DNA of 64,000 nucleotides. It comes from Roseateles sp. SL47 (lineage in GTDB: Bacteria > Pseudomonadota > Gammaproteobacteria > Burkholderiales > Burkholderiaceae_C). The notes beneath the pieces were generated by a model that worked only from the letters and a program-made list of their open reading frames with translations, was not told where the DNA came from and ran no database searches. Positions 48,460-57,337 of the stretch are shown piece by piece; the stretch's first letter is position 1, and each line of letters opens with the position of its first letter. The DNA lies in the NCBI RefSeq assembly GCF_026625885.1, contig NZ_CP113068.1, positions 4,464,001 through 4,528,000 of the forward strand, given 5' to 3'. A program made the position numbers and the translations under genes.

Positions 48460-49581
48460 ATGAACCTTGCTTTTGCCCCCCGCGTCCGTCGCCTCCTCGC
48501 CCTGTTGTGCATTGCTGCTGCGCCAGCTGCCCATGCAGACATCGTCATTGGCCAGGTGGCCCCTTTCAGCGGCCCCCAGGCCGTGACCGGCAAGGCCATC
48601 CGCGCCGGCGCCAAGCTTTGGCTGGATGAGGTGAATGCAAGGGGTGGCATCAAGGGCCAGCGCCTCAAGCTGGTCACCCGCGACGATGCCCAGAAGCCGG
48701 ATGAAACCGTGCGCCTGGTCAAGGAACTGATCGAACAGGACAACCCCACGGCCCTGATCGGCACCATCGGCACCTCCAACCTGGAAGCGCTGAAGCAGGA
48801 CGGCATCCTGGAAAAGAGCAAGGTGTCCATGGTGGGGGCCGTCTCCGGCGCCACCAGTGTGGTCAGCGCCCGCAATATGTATCCGGTGAAAGCCACCTAT
48901 CGTGAGGAAGTGGAACGCCTGTTCAAACAACTCGGCGAAATGGGCCGGACCCGCATCGGCATGGTCTATCAGGACGACGGTCTGGGGCGTGATGCCCTCG
49001 CCGGCGCGCAGGCGTCGGCCAAGGCCCATGGCCTGACGCTGGTGGCCCAGTCTGGTTATGCCCGCAACACCACGGACGTGAATGCGGCCGTGACGGAGAT
49101 GGTCAAGCAGTCGCCCGACGTGATCTTCCTGGCCGCCACCACGGCTGCCGCCATCGAGTTCACCAACCGCTACCAGACGGCCGGTGGCCGTGCCGGTCTG
49201 TACGGGATGTCGATCATCGACGTGCAGGAACTGCTCGCCAAGCTGGGCCCGGAGCGTGCACGCGGCTTCGCCTTCTCGGTGGTGCTGCCGACCGACGACC
49301 GCATGGACCGTGAAGTGATGCGGGACTACCAACGCCTGCGCCAGAACGCCAAGGATCCGGACCTGTCCTCCCGCTCGGTGGAAGGTTTCATCGCGGCCCG
49401 TGCCCTGACCAAGGCACTGGAACGCACCCCCAACCTGACGGCCGCCAATCTGACCGATGTGCTGGAGCGCGGCATGGACACCGACGTGGGCGGCCTGCGC
49501 CTGAGCTTCGGCAAGGGCCAGGCGACGTCCCGCTATGTGGACTTTGCCATCCTGGGTTCGGGTGGGCGCCTGGTGCGCTGA
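48460..49581 (+). CDS. Branched-chain-amino-acid-type periplasmic binding protein
   Basis: A 373-residue type I periplasmic binding protein (LivJ/LivK family). The signal peptide spans about 1-26 (MNLAFAPRVRRLLALLCIAA, then AHA). The mature part begins IVIGQVAPFSGPQAVTGKAI, then ARGGIKGQRLKLVTRDDAQK and a ligand-binding domain through to AILGSGGRLVR. No permease or ATPase gene is beside it, so it is either an orphan receptor or works with a transporter elsewhere. The divergent LysR gene suggests ligand-dependent control. Confidence 0.88.
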   Translation: MNLAFAPRVRRLLALLCIAAAPAAHADIVIGQVAPFSGPQAVTGKAIRAGAKLWLDEVNARGGIKGQRLKLVTRDDAQKPDETVRLVKELIEQDNPTALIGTIGTSNLEALKQDGILEKSKVSMVGAVSGATSVVSARNMYPVKATYREEVERLFKQLGEMGRTRIGMVYQDDGLGRDALAGAQASAKAHGLTLVAQSGYARNTTDVNAAVTEMVKQSPDVIFLAATTAAAIEFTNRYQTAGGRAGLYGMSIIDVQELLAKLGPERARGFAFSVVLPTDDRMDREVMRDYQRLRQNAKDPDLSSRSVEGFIAARALTKALERTPNLTAANLTDVLERGMDTDVGGLRLSFGKGQATSRYVDFAILGSGGRLVR

Positions 49582-49616
49582 TCCACGGCTGATCCACGGC
49601 TGATCCGCTCTGATGT

Positions 49617-49650
49617 CCCGTCTCCCGCCAACGCGGGCGACGGGATTTTT
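49617..49650 (+). terminator. Rho-independent terminator
   Basis: CCCGTC/CCCGC pairs with GCGGG/GACGGG around an AAC-containing loop (49617-49644), followed by ATTTTT. It ends the binding-protein transcript three bases before the 3' end of the convergent TetR gene. A directly repeated GCTGATCCACG precedes it. Confidence 0.85.
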
Positions 49651-49653
49651 CAT

Positions 49654-50349
49654 TCAGGGCGTCGCGGGCAGCACCCGCTGCAGATGGCTGGCCATCATGC
49701 TGGCGGCAATCCGGGCCACCTCCTTGGGCTTGAGGGTTTCGTCGAACAGCATTTCGACGGTGGCGTAGATCAATTCCACCACGATGCGGCTGGCCAGCTT
49801 CAGCTCCGACCGCCGGGCCCCGGGCAGGGCCTTGACCAGCAACTGCGTCTGGGCCTCGGTCACCGCCGCATGGGAGGCCAGCCGGACCTCCTGAAGCGCC
49901 GGCACCGCCCGCATGGCTCGCATGATCCACACGCCGCCTTCGGTGCGGCGTGTCACCTCGTAGGTGTCCAACAACAGACCCGCCAGCGCTGCCTCCAGGG
50001 CCGGCACGCCGCCCTGGACGACCTCGACCGACATCCACCGCGCCACACACTCGTTCTGCCGCTGCATCAGCCGCTGCCCCAATTCGTGCAGCAGCGCATA
50101 TTTGTTGGGAAAGTAGCGGTACAGCGCTGGCGGCGACACCCCCGCCCGCTCACAGACCAGATTGGTGGACAGCCGCTCGATGCCCACCTCGATCAAGGTC
50201 TGGGCCGCTGCTTCCAGCAGCCGTTCATAGGTTTCTGTGGCGCGTTGCTGCGCCGGCTGAAGCTTGGTCGCCAGATCCGGCGGCGGCACAGCGACAGAGG
50301 ACACCGCGGCGGGAGCGGCAACACCAGTCTTGCGGCGAGAAGTGGGCAT
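49654..50349 (-). CDS. TetR/AcrR-family regulator
   Basis: A 231-residue repressor. A Pro/Ala-rich N-terminal tail (about 1-35) precedes the helix-turn-helix: ERLLEAAAQTLIEVGIERLS, then LVCERAGVSPPALYRYFPNK. The C-terminal ligand domain is not recognisable. It is divergent from the MFS gene at 50547, with inverted repeat sequences in the shared upstream region, and most likely represses that exporter. Confidence 0.9.
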   Translation of the reverse strand: MPTSRRKTGVAAPAAVSSVAVPPPDLATKLQPAQQRATETYERLLEAAAQTLIEVGIERLSTNLVCERAGVSPPALYRYFPNKYALLHELGQRLMQRQNECVARWMSVEVVQGGVPALEAALAGLLLDTYEVTRRTEGGVWIMRAMRAVPALQEVRLASHAAVTEAQTQLLVKALPGARRSELKLASRIVVELIYATVEMLFDETLKPKEVARIAASMMASHLQRVLPATP

Positions 50350-50446
50350 GTGGAGGGACCAGGCCAGAATCAGTGAAAACGGGACAGGCGCGGCCGCCGC
50401 CCCCTGACGGCGTTTGCAGGGATTCTCCCAGGGTTGGTGGCTGCAC

Positions 50447-50475
50447 CATAACGATAGCCATAACTATAAGATAGT
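50447..50475. promoter_or_regulatory. TetR operator candidate
   Basis: CATAACGATAG (50447) is followed 12 bases later by CATAACTATAAG (50459), and ACTAT-AAG-ATAGT (50463-50475) is an inverted repeat. This AT-rich island in the GC-rich space between the divergent TetR and MFS genes is the likely operator/promoter. Confidence 0.6.
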
Positions 50476-50546
50476 CCTCCATCATCCTGGCAGTTCCCCG
50501 CGTCGCCACGCCGCGACGCCGGCCGGGATTCACGCATCCATGGGAC

Positions 50547-51722
50547 ATGGCGATGGAGCCTTCCAGACACACCGGCCGCAGCGAAGCCGCACTGGCCATT
50601 GCAGTGGGTTCCGTGGCCCTGCTCATGCTGGGCCTGCAGCCGCTGCTGCTGGGCGCCTTGCTGGAAGCCGGACATGTGACGCTGGAAGGAGTGGGCCTCG
50701 TGGCCATGGGCGAGATCGTTGCGCTGGGCGCGGGTGTACTCATCGGAGATCTCCGACTGTCCGTGGCCCGGCTGCGGCCGATCGCCACCCTGGCCGCCGT
50801 GCTCGCTGCTGTGTTCGACCTGGCCACGACGCAGCTTCACGGCGACCTGGCCATCGGGCTGGTGCGTGCGGCGGCCGGTGTGTCCGAAGGCCTGCTGGTG
50901 TGGAGCACCACGGCAGTCATCGTGCGGTCCGCCCGGCCAGAGCGTCTGGCCGGCCTGTTTTTTGTCATTCAGACGCTGGCGCAGGCCGCCTCGGGGCTGC
51001 TGCTGGCGCACCTGGTGATCCCGGCTGCGGGTTGGCGCGGGGGATTTCAGATGCTGGCGGTGCTGGCCCTGGGCGCGGCGGCACTGACCGCCGCAGGCGC
51101 ACGTCCGCTCGGGCCCTTGACGCCGACCGCCAGCCAGGCGGGTGTGGGCCTTCGATGGACCCGTCCACGGCTGGGCGCGCTGCTGGTCGTGTTCCTTCAA
51201 TTGGCCACGCTGGGTGCCTTCTGGGCCTATGCCGAGCCGCTGGGCCTGCGGGCGGGCTTTTCGCCTGTCGCTGTGCAGACGCTGATTGCCGCCGGGCTGG
51301 GCATGCAAGTGCTGGGCGGGAGCGTCGGCACCTGGATGGTTCAACGGCTGCCCGTGCCACCCACGCTGCTGGGCTGCTGCCTGGTGCTGGGCCTGTGCGC
51401 ATTCGCCGTGGCGCGCACGGCCCAGAACGGGCCCTGGGTGTTTGCAGGGCTGTGTGCCGTCTTCACGTTCACCTGGCTGTTCATGCTGCCGTTCCAGATG
51501 GGACTGGCCTTTCGGGTGGATGGCAGCGGGCAAGTGGCGGCGCTGGTTCCAGCGGCGCAATTGTTCGGCAGCGCATTTGGCCCGTTGGTGGCGTCGCTGA
51601 TGGTCAGCGGTGATGAAGTCGCACCGGTGCCGCTCGTGGCCAGCGGGTTCGCCGGTTTGGCTGCCCTGGCGCTGGTGCTGACACAGCGCAGGCGGGCGCA
51701 AGCGTCGGGCGCACCGACCTGA
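50547..51722 (+). CDS. MFS transporter
   Basis: A 391-residue membrane protein with about 12 predicted helices in two halves. The N-half helices start near SEAALAIAVGSVALLMLGLQ, and the C-half includes LGALLVVFLQLATLGAFWAY. ATG 50547 or 50553 (MEPSRHTGR) is the start. It is divergent from a TetR gene, the usual layout of a drug or metabolite exporter controlled by its own repressor. The substrate cannot be inferred. Confidence 0.87.
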   Translation: MAMEPSRHTGRSEAALAIAVGSVALLMLGLQPLLLGALLEAGHVTLEGVGLVAMGEIVALGAGVLIGDLRLSVARLRPIATLAAVLAAVFDLATTQLHGDLAIGLVRAAAGVSEGLLVWSTTAVIVRSARPERLAGLFFVIQTLAQAASGLLLAHLVIPAAGWRGGFQMLAVLALGAAALTAAGARPLGPLTPTASQAGVGLRWTRPRLGALLVVFLQLATLGAFWAYAEPLGLRAGFSPVAVQTLIAAGLGMQVLGGSVGTWMVQRLPVPPTLLGCCLVLGLCAFAVARTAQNGPWVFAGLCAVFTFTWLFMLPFQMGLAFRVDGSGQVAALVPAAQLFGSAFGPLVASLMVSGDEVAPVPLVASGFAGLAALALVLTQRRRAQASGAPT

Positions 51723-51780
51723 ACAGAGGCTGCGGAGCCCGGCCTGCGGCGCAGGGTCGGATCCCGCAGGCCTCACGCCC

Positions 51781-51825
51781 GCAACGCCGCAACGCCGCAA
51801 GTCCACAAGTCCACAAGTCCGCAGC
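51781..51825. repeat. GCAACGCC and AAGTCCAC short tandem repeats
   Basis: Two GCAACGCC units followed by three AAGTCCAC-like units lie in the spacer after the MFS gene. Confidence 0.75.
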
Positions 51826-51862
51826 TCCGCACGCGACAGGGTTTTTCCGCACCCCCAGAAAT

Positions 51863-51903
51863 ATAGCGATCGCTACCATCAACACGACGATATCAATCGC
51901 TAT
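51863..51903. promoter_or_regulatory. Inverted repeat operator candidate before DUF2147
   Basis: ATAGCGAT (51863-51870) and ATCGCTAT (51896-51903) are perfect inverted copies 25 bases apart. The left arm also forms the palindrome AGCGATCGCT (51865-51874). The element sits 38 bases before the DUF2147 start and could control the whole downstream operon. Confidence 0.55.
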
Positions 51904-51941
51904 CGAAATCAGCCGGGATCCGATCCCTCAGGAGATCCGCG

Positions 51942-52445
51942 ATGTGTGTTCCCCTAGCCTCCCCGCTCCGTCCCTCACTGGCCCTGCGTGGGCCGTGCCC
52001 GCCCAGCGCCAGGCGATCGCGCCGCCGCCACGCCTGTTTTGCGGGCCTGTTGGTGATGCTGCTGCAGATGCCATCGGCCTGGGCCACCACGCCGGACGAT
52101 GCCAAGGGGCTTTGGCTCAGCGCCGACGGCGGTGCCGTCATCGACTTCAAGCCCTGCCCCGACAAGGCCACTGCGCTGTGTGGCCGCATCGTCTGGGACA
52201 AGGACGCCGGCAAGCCCACCGACACCTGCGGCATCCAGATCGCCCAGCTGGACAAGTTCGAGAACGACGCCTGGCGGGATGGCTGGGTCTACGACCCGCG
52301 CGACAAGAAGAAATACAAGGGTGCCTTGCGCATCAAGAACGGTGATCTGTACATCCGCGCCTTCATTGGCACCGAGATCCTCGGCCAGACGGAACAGATG
52401 CGCCGCGTCACCGAACTGCCGGCCACGCCGGTCTGCAAGTCCTGA
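51942..52445 (+). CDS. DUF2147 family periplasmic protein
   Basis: A 167-residue exported protein. The N-terminal signal is long (hydrophobic core about 32-45, MLLQMPSAWA). The DUF2147 core reads GLWLSADGGAVIDFKPC, ALCGRIVWDKD and WVYDPRDKKKYKGALRIKNG. AGGAGA precedes the ATG. The family binds or senses an unknown envelope ligand. It is followed 29 bases later by the porin gene and so is probably the first gene of the kinase/aldolase operon. Confidence 0.88.
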   Translation: MCVPLASPLRPSLALRGPCPPSARRSRRRHACFAGLLVMLLQMPSAWATTPDDAKGLWLSADGGAVIDFKPCPDKATALCGRIVWDKDAGKPTDTCGIQIAQLDKFENDAWRDGWVYDPRDKKKYKGALRIKNGDLYIRAFIGTEILGQTEQMRRVTELPATPVCKS

Positions 52446-52474
52446 CCGTCCGCCCCCACTTCGAGAGGTCGCCC

Positions 52475-53500
52475 ATGATGCTCCCACTCAGCTGCCGCCG
52501 TGCGCTCCAAGGCCTTGACCTGCGCTTGCGTCCGCAATCGCGTTCCGCGCCGTCTTCGAACGCTTTGCCGCCTTTCCCAGGCGCCCCGCGCTGCCATCAT
52601 GCCTATGCCCATGCCCATGCCCAGCGCAGCGCCATGCCCCTTGGCCTGCTGCTACTGGCCATGCTGCCGGCCACCACTGCATGGGCGGACACCACCGGCA
52701 CCGCCACCATGGCGGTGGACACCGAGGTCAAGGTGTTGTCCGACCTGCGCAACCGGGGCATTTCCGACTCCGGACGCAAACCCTCGCTGCAACTGAACCT
52801 GCAGTTGGCGCATGAAAGCGGCCTCATCGCCCTGGCCCAGCTCTCGACCGTCAGCGACAAGGCCTTCACCGATTCCGACGGTGTGAACCTGCTGCTGGGC
52901 ACCGGCTACCGCTGGGGCGATCCGGACAGCTGGCATTTCGGTGTGGGGCTGGCGAAGGAGTTCTTCCCCGGCGCGCGATTTGACGCGCCCCACGGCATTG
53001 ACCTGGACGCCGGCGCGCCGGTGGACTTCCGCCGCACCCGGTACGACACCGCTTATGCGGTGCTGGAACTGGGCTGGGGCAAGCTGGAGGGCCGCATTCT
53101 CAACGTCATCTCCCGCACCTACCGGGGGGCCGACACCGGGGGCGTGTGCGGGCAGATCCTGGCGGCGGCGGTGGACCCGACACCGGCCATCGAGTGCTAC
53201 CTGCGCGGCGACAAGAATTCGCGCGGCAGCCTGTTGTATGACGTGAGCTACAAATACGATCTCACGCCCACCACCACGCTCAACCTGCATGCCGGCACCC
53301 AGCGCATCCGGCACTTCAAGGAGGCGGACTTCAGCGACTACAGCGTCGGTGTGACCCATCAACGCTGGGGCATGAGCTTCACCGCCGAATGGGTAACCAC
53401 GCGAACGCATCGGCCGGAGCTGTTCATGATCCCGGACGGCAGCGGCTGGAAGCGCCAGGACGACGACCGGCTCGTGGTGTCGGTGGGCTACAAGTTCTGA
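52475..53500 (+). CDS. TorF-family putative outer membrane porin
   Basis: A 341-residue protein. A long, Arg-rich N-terminus carries a hydrophobic signal core at about 54-71 (MPLGLLLLAMLPATTAWADT). ATG 52634, at that core, is an alternative start, but ATG 52475 has GAGAGG upstream. The mature part is beta-strand rich, opens with DTEVKVLSDLRNRGISDSGR (the TorF signature of a short barrel) and ends in the outer membrane C-terminal Phe (VVSVGYKF). Its stop overlaps the kinase start (TGATG), so it may serve uptake of the substrate of the downstream enzymes. Confidence 0.8.
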   Translation: MMLPLSCRRALQGLDLRLRPQSRSAPSSNALPPFPGAPRCHHAYAHAHAQRSAMPLGLLLLAMLPATTAWADTTGTATMAVDTEVKVLSDLRNRGISDSGRKPSLQLNLQLAHESGLIALAQLSTVSDKAFTDSDGVNLLLGTGYRWGDPDSWHFGVGLAKEFFPGARFDAPHGIDLDAGAPVDFRRTRYDTAYAVLELGWGKLEGRILNVISRTYRGADTGGVCGQILAAAVDPTPAIECYLRGDKNSRGSLLYDVSYKYDLTPTTTLNLHAGTQRIRHFKEADFSDYSVGVTHQRWGMSFTAEWVTTRTHRPELFMIPDGSGWKRQDDDRLVVSVGYKF

Positions 53501-55104
53501 TGGCCGATTCCACCTTCGCCCCGCTGGTGCTGGCGGTGGATCTGGGCACCTCCGGCTGCAAATGCGCCTTGGTGACGCTGCACGGCGAAGTGCAAGGCTG
53601 GGCCTTCCGGCCGGTGGCCCTGCATGTGCAGGGCGTCCAGGCCGAGCAGGACCCGTTGGACTGGTGGCAGGCCCTGCTGGGCGCTGCGGACGAACTGCTG
53701 GCCGCCAATGCCGACCTGCGCCACCGCGTGGTGGCGGTGTGCTGCTCCACCCAGACCGAGGTCACGGTCTGCCTCGGAAACGATGGGCTGCCCATCGGCC
53801 GCGCGTTCAGCTGGCTGGATGCCCGCGGGGCCGAAGCCATTGCGCGACGCACGCGTGGCCGCTGGCTCAACATCGAAGGCTACGGCCCGCTCAAGCTGCT
53901 GCGCTGGCTGCGCTTGACCGGTGGTGCGCCGTCCGCCACGGGCCGGGACGCCGCCGGCCACATGGCCTATGTGCGCGACCACATGCCCGACGTGTATGAG
54001 CGCACCCATCGCTTTCTGAATGCGCTGGACTATCTGAACTTCCGGCTCTGCGGCCGGCTGTGTGCCACGCAGGACTCCATCCTCACCAGTTGGGTCACCG
54101 ACAACCGGGATCCGGCCCATGTGCGTTACGACGCCAGCCTGATCCGCCTGCTGGGGCTGGACGCGGAGAAACTGCCGGAGATCGTGCAGTCCACCGATGT
54201 ACTGGGGCCGCTGCTGCCGGACGTGGCCCAGCGGCTGGGGCTTTCGCCCGACACGCCGGTGGTGGCCGGTGCGGTGGACACGTCCGCCGTGGCCGTCAGC
54301 GCCGCCGTCAGCGACTTCGAGACGCATCTCTACCTGGGCACATCGTCCTGGCTGGGCGCCCACGTCCCCACCATGCGTACCGACGTGCGCCACAAGATCG
54401 CGGCGGTGCCCTGCGCCGTCCGCCATCGTTATCTGGCCCTGGCGCTGCAATCCACCGCTGGGGCCAATCTCTCCTTCCTGCGGGACCGCATCCTGTTCCA
54501 TCCCGACGAACTCGCCAGTGACGAAGAGCACCCGGCCGTCTACGAGGTGCTCAACCGGATTGCCGCCCGCGTGCCGCCCGGCTCGCGAGGACTGATCTAC
54601 ACCCCCTGGCTGTTTGGGGAACGCACGCCGGTGGATGACCCGCTGCTGAGGGCCGGCCTGATCAATTTGTCGCTGGAGCATTCACGCGAGGACATCTTCC
54701 GGGCCTTCCTCGAAGGCGTGGCCTTGAACACACGCTGGATGATGGAGCCGTTTGCCCGCCTGCTGGGACGTTCAACCGGCACGATGGCGGCCGTGGGGGG
54801 CGGCGCGCAGAGCGATGTGTGGTGCCAGATCCTGGCGGACGTCACCGGTCAGCCCATCCGTCAACTGGCGCAGCCCATCCAGGCCAATGCCATCGGCGCG
54901 GCCTTCCTGGCCGCCATCGGCATCGGGCAACTGAAGTTGGAGGACCTGCCCGAACTGCGCCGCACCCGTCGCCTCTACGAACCTGCCGCCGCGCTGAGCC
55001 GTCTTTACGCCGACAAGTTTGAAACGTTCAAGGAGATCCGCTACCGATTGGCCCCGCTCTACCACCGGCTCAATCGCGTGGCACCCGTGGGGGTCTCCGC
55101 ATGA
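53500..55104 (+). CDS. FGGY-family carbohydrate kinase
   Basis: A 534-residue sugar kinase. The ATP-binding phosphate-1 motif is VLAVDLGTSGCKCALVTL, the C-terminal domain has GVALNTRWMMEPFARL, and the adenosine motif is MAAVGGGAQSDVWCQILADV. The fold matches xylulokinase/FGGY enzymes, but the substrate is not clear. It starts inside the porin stop (TGATG) and overlaps the aldolase gene by ATGA. With a class II aldolase next, phosphorylation of a sugar followed by aldol cleavage is the natural reading. Confidence 0.88.
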   Translation: MADSTFAPLVLAVDLGTSGCKCALVTLHGEVQGWAFRPVALHVQGVQAEQDPLDWWQALLGAADELLAANADLRHRVVAVCCSTQTEVTVCLGNDGLPIGRAFSWLDARGAEAIARRTRGRWLNIEGYGPLKLLRWLRLTGGAPSATGRDAAGHMAYVRDHMPDVYERTHRFLNALDYLNFRLCGRLCATQDSILTSWVTDNRDPAHVRYDASLIRLLGLDAEKLPEIVQSTDVLGPLLPDVAQRLGLSPDTPVVAGAVDTSAVAVSAAVSDFETHLYLGTSSWLGAHVPTMRTDVRHKIAAVPCAVRHRYLALALQSTAGANLSFLRDRILFHPDELASDEEHPAVYEVLNRIAARVPPGSRGLIYTPWLFGERTPVDDPLLRAGLINLSLEHSREDIFRAFLEGVALNTRWMMEPFARLLGRSTGTMAAVGGGAQSDVWCQILADVTGQPIRQLAQPIQANAIGAAFLAAIGIGQLKLEDLPELRRTRRLYEPAAALSRLYADKFETFKEIRYRLAPLYHRLNRVAPVGVSA

Positions 55105-55754
55105 TGCACGCGGCGACACGGCAGGCGGTGGTGGCGTTGTGCCGGCGGCTGTCCGAGCGCGGCTACTTTGCCGGGACGGGGGGCAATCTCATGCTGCGCA
55201 TTGATGCGTCGCTGGTGGCGGTCACGCCGTCCGCCACCGACTATCTGCTGATGGAACCGCAAGACGTGTGCCTGCTGCGCCTGGCGGACCTGCAGGTGGT
55301 GGAAGGGGACCGGGCGCCTTCGGTGGAAACCGGCCTCCATGCCCACGTCATGCGGTCGCGTCCGGAGGTGGGCTGCACCATTCACACCCATCAGCCACTG
55401 GCCAGCGCCTGCGCATTGATCGGGGAAGCGCTGCCTGTGCCCGAGGCCCTTTTTGAGCTGCTGGGCCAGGAAGTTCCGGTGGTGGGCTATGCTCCCTCGG
55501 GCACATCGTGGCTCGCAGGCAAACTCGCTGCGGCCATCCGCCCGGGGCGGCACGCCTGGTTGTTGCGCAACCATGGCATCGTCTGCTGCGGGCGGGACAG
55601 CACGGCGGCACTGGCGGCCGTGGAGCAGCTGGAAACCCTGGCGCGCACGCATCTGGCAGCGCGCATCGAACAGCACATGCAGCATCAGCCCGAGCAGCGC
55701 GCACGTCTCGGGGCGGTCCAAGCGCTGCTGACGAAGTGGAAGGAATCGGCATGA
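55101..55754 (+). CDS. Class II aldolase (fuculose-phosphate-aldolase type)
   Basis: A 217-residue zinc aldolase. The phosphate-binding block GYFAGTGGNLMLRI is present. The metal ligands are in IHTHQPLASA and RNHGIVCCG, and the catalytic acid is in SVETGLHAHV. Class II aldolases cleave sugar phosphates such as L-fuculose 1-phosphate to a triose phosphate and an aldehyde. It is overlapped at both ends (ATGA) by the kinase and the aminotransferase genes, so it is part of one translational unit. Confidence 0.88.
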   Translation: MMHAATRQAVVALCRRLSERGYFAGTGGNLMLRIDASLVAVTPSATDYLLMEPQDVCLLRLADLQVVEGDRAPSVETGLHAHVMRSRPEVGCTIHTHQPLASACALIGEALPVPEALFELLGQEVPVVGYAPSGTSWLAGKLAAAIRPGRHAWLLRNHGIVCCGRDSTAALAAVEQLETLARTHLAARIEQHMQHQPEQRARLGAVQALLTKWKESA

Positions 55755-57337
55755 TTGAAACGACGCCTCAGGCACCCACGTTGAACGGCCGCCCCGCAGG
55801 GACGCCCTTGCAGGTGCCACAGACCGGCCCCATGAGCCCTGTGAGCCCCTTGGGCACCGAGGGGCCCACCGCCCCCACCGACGCCCCCCACCACCACCGC
55901 TTTGCCGTCTCCGAATGGCCGGACACCCACGCCCTCTATGAGCGCCTGGCCGCCCTGGTCAATCAGCCGATGCGCCCCATCCGGCCCGACGCCATGCCCA
56001 AGGTGCTGCGCTGGTTCGACGAGCACTGCGCCGGCTCCAAGGCCTTGGCTGAGCGGGCCAGGCAGGTCATCCCCGGCGGGGTGCAGCACAACCTGGCGTT
56101 CAACCATCCGTTCCCCTTGGCCTTCTCCCAGGCCAACGGTGCCTGGCTGACCGACATCGACGGCAACCGCTACATCGATTTCCTGCAGGCGGGCGGTCCC
56201 ACGCTGTTGGGCAGCAATCCGGCGGCGGTGCGGGAGCCGGTGCAGGCGCTGCTCCACGACTGCGGCCCGGTGACGGGTCTGCTGCATGAATACGAGGTCA
56301 AGCTGGCGGAACTGGTGTGCCGGCACATGCCCGGCGTGGAGATGATGCGCATGCTGGGCTCCGGCACCGAGGCGGTGATGGGCGCGGTGCGGCTGGCCCG
56401 CGCGCACACCCGCAAACGCTGGGTGATCAAGATTGGCGGGGCCTATCACGGCTGGAGTGATCAGTTGGTGTATGGGATGCGCCTGCCCAAGACCGGCCGC
56501 ATGGAGGCCACCGGCATCCCACGCGGCGCCACCGGCAACACGCAGGAATGCCTGCCCAACGATCCGGAAGCGCTGCGCCGGCTGCTGCGCTGGAATCGCC
56601 TGCGCGGCGGCACGGCTGCGGTGATGGTGGAGCCGTTCGGCCCGGAGAGCGGCACCCGCCCGGTCCACAAGGAATTCAATGCCCAGGTAAGAGCGCTGTG
56701 TGATGAGTTCGGCGCGCTGCTGATCTTTGACGAGGTGGTCACCGGATTCCGCGCCGGCATGGGGGGCGCGCAGGCGTACTTCGGTGTGACCCCCGACCTG
56801 ACCGTGCTGGGCAAATGCCTCACCGGCGGGTATCCGATGTCGGGCGCCATCGGCGGTCGCAAGGACATCATGATGTCGCTGGTGGGCGGCATCGGCACCA
56901 CCTCGCGGCGTGCGTTTGTGGGGGGCACCTTGTCGGCCAACCCGCTGAGCTGCGTAGCCGGATATCACGCCCTGCTGGAGACCGAACGCACCCAGGCGCC
57001 CGTGGTCGCCGGCCGCGCCGGGGACCGGTTGCGCCAAGGGCTGGACGAGATCATCCAGCGGCGGGGCCTCCCCTATGTGGCCTACAACCTGGGCTCCATC
57101 GTCCACCTGCAAACCTCCGGTGTGCTGCTGCTGGACACCAGCAGCCTGCTGAAGTTGTTGCGGGTGAAAAACGAGGCCAAGCGGCGCAAGCACATGATGG
57201 AGGAAATGGGCGCGGCCTTCACCGCACACGGGCTGATCTCGGTGGCGGGCAGCCGGCTCTACACCAGCCTGGCCGATACGGACGAGATCATCGATGAGGC
57301 GCTTAATCGCTTCGACGATGTGTTCGCCTTGGTGTGA
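55751..57337 (+). CDS. Class III aminotransferase (GSA-aminomutase-like)
   Basis: A 528-residue PLP enzyme. The ordered motifs are GNRYIDFLQAGGPTLLG, MRMLGSGTEAVMGAVRLARA, KIGGAYHGWSDQLVYGMRL, LLIFDEVVTGFRAGMGGAQA and the PLP lysine in TVLGKCLTGGYPMSGAIGG. An N-terminal ~50-residue Pro/Thr-rich extension (about 10-45) is unusual. The sequence is nearer glutamate-1-semialdehyde aminomutase than ornithine aminotransferases, but no haem-pathway gene is near, so it probably aminates a sugar-derived aldehyde or ketone. It is translationally coupled on both sides. Confidence 0.87.
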   Translation: MIETTPQAPTLNGRPAGTPLQVPQTGPMSPVSPLGTEGPTAPTDAPHHHRFAVSEWPDTHALYERLAALVNQPMRPIRPDAMPKVLRWFDEHCAGSKALAERARQVIPGGVQHNLAFNHPFPLAFSQANGAWLTDIDGNRYIDFLQAGGPTLLGSNPAAVREPVQALLHDCGPVTGLLHEYEVKLAELVCRHMPGVEMMRMLGSGTEAVMGAVRLARAHTRKRWVIKIGGAYHGWSDQLVYGMRLPKTGRMEATGIPRGATGNTQECLPNDPEALRRLLRWNRLRGGTAAVMVEPFGPESGTRPVHKEFNAQVRALCDEFGALLIFDEVVTGFRAGMGGAQAYFGVTPDLTVLGKCLTGGYPMSGAIGGRKDIMMSLVGGIGTTSRRAFVGGTLSANPLSCVAGYHALLETERTQAPVVAGRAGDRLRQGLDEIIQRRGLPYVAYNLGSIVHLQTSGVLLLDTSSLLKLLRVKNEAKRRKHMMEEMGAAFTAHGLISVAGSRLYTSLADTDEIIDEALNRFDDVFALV

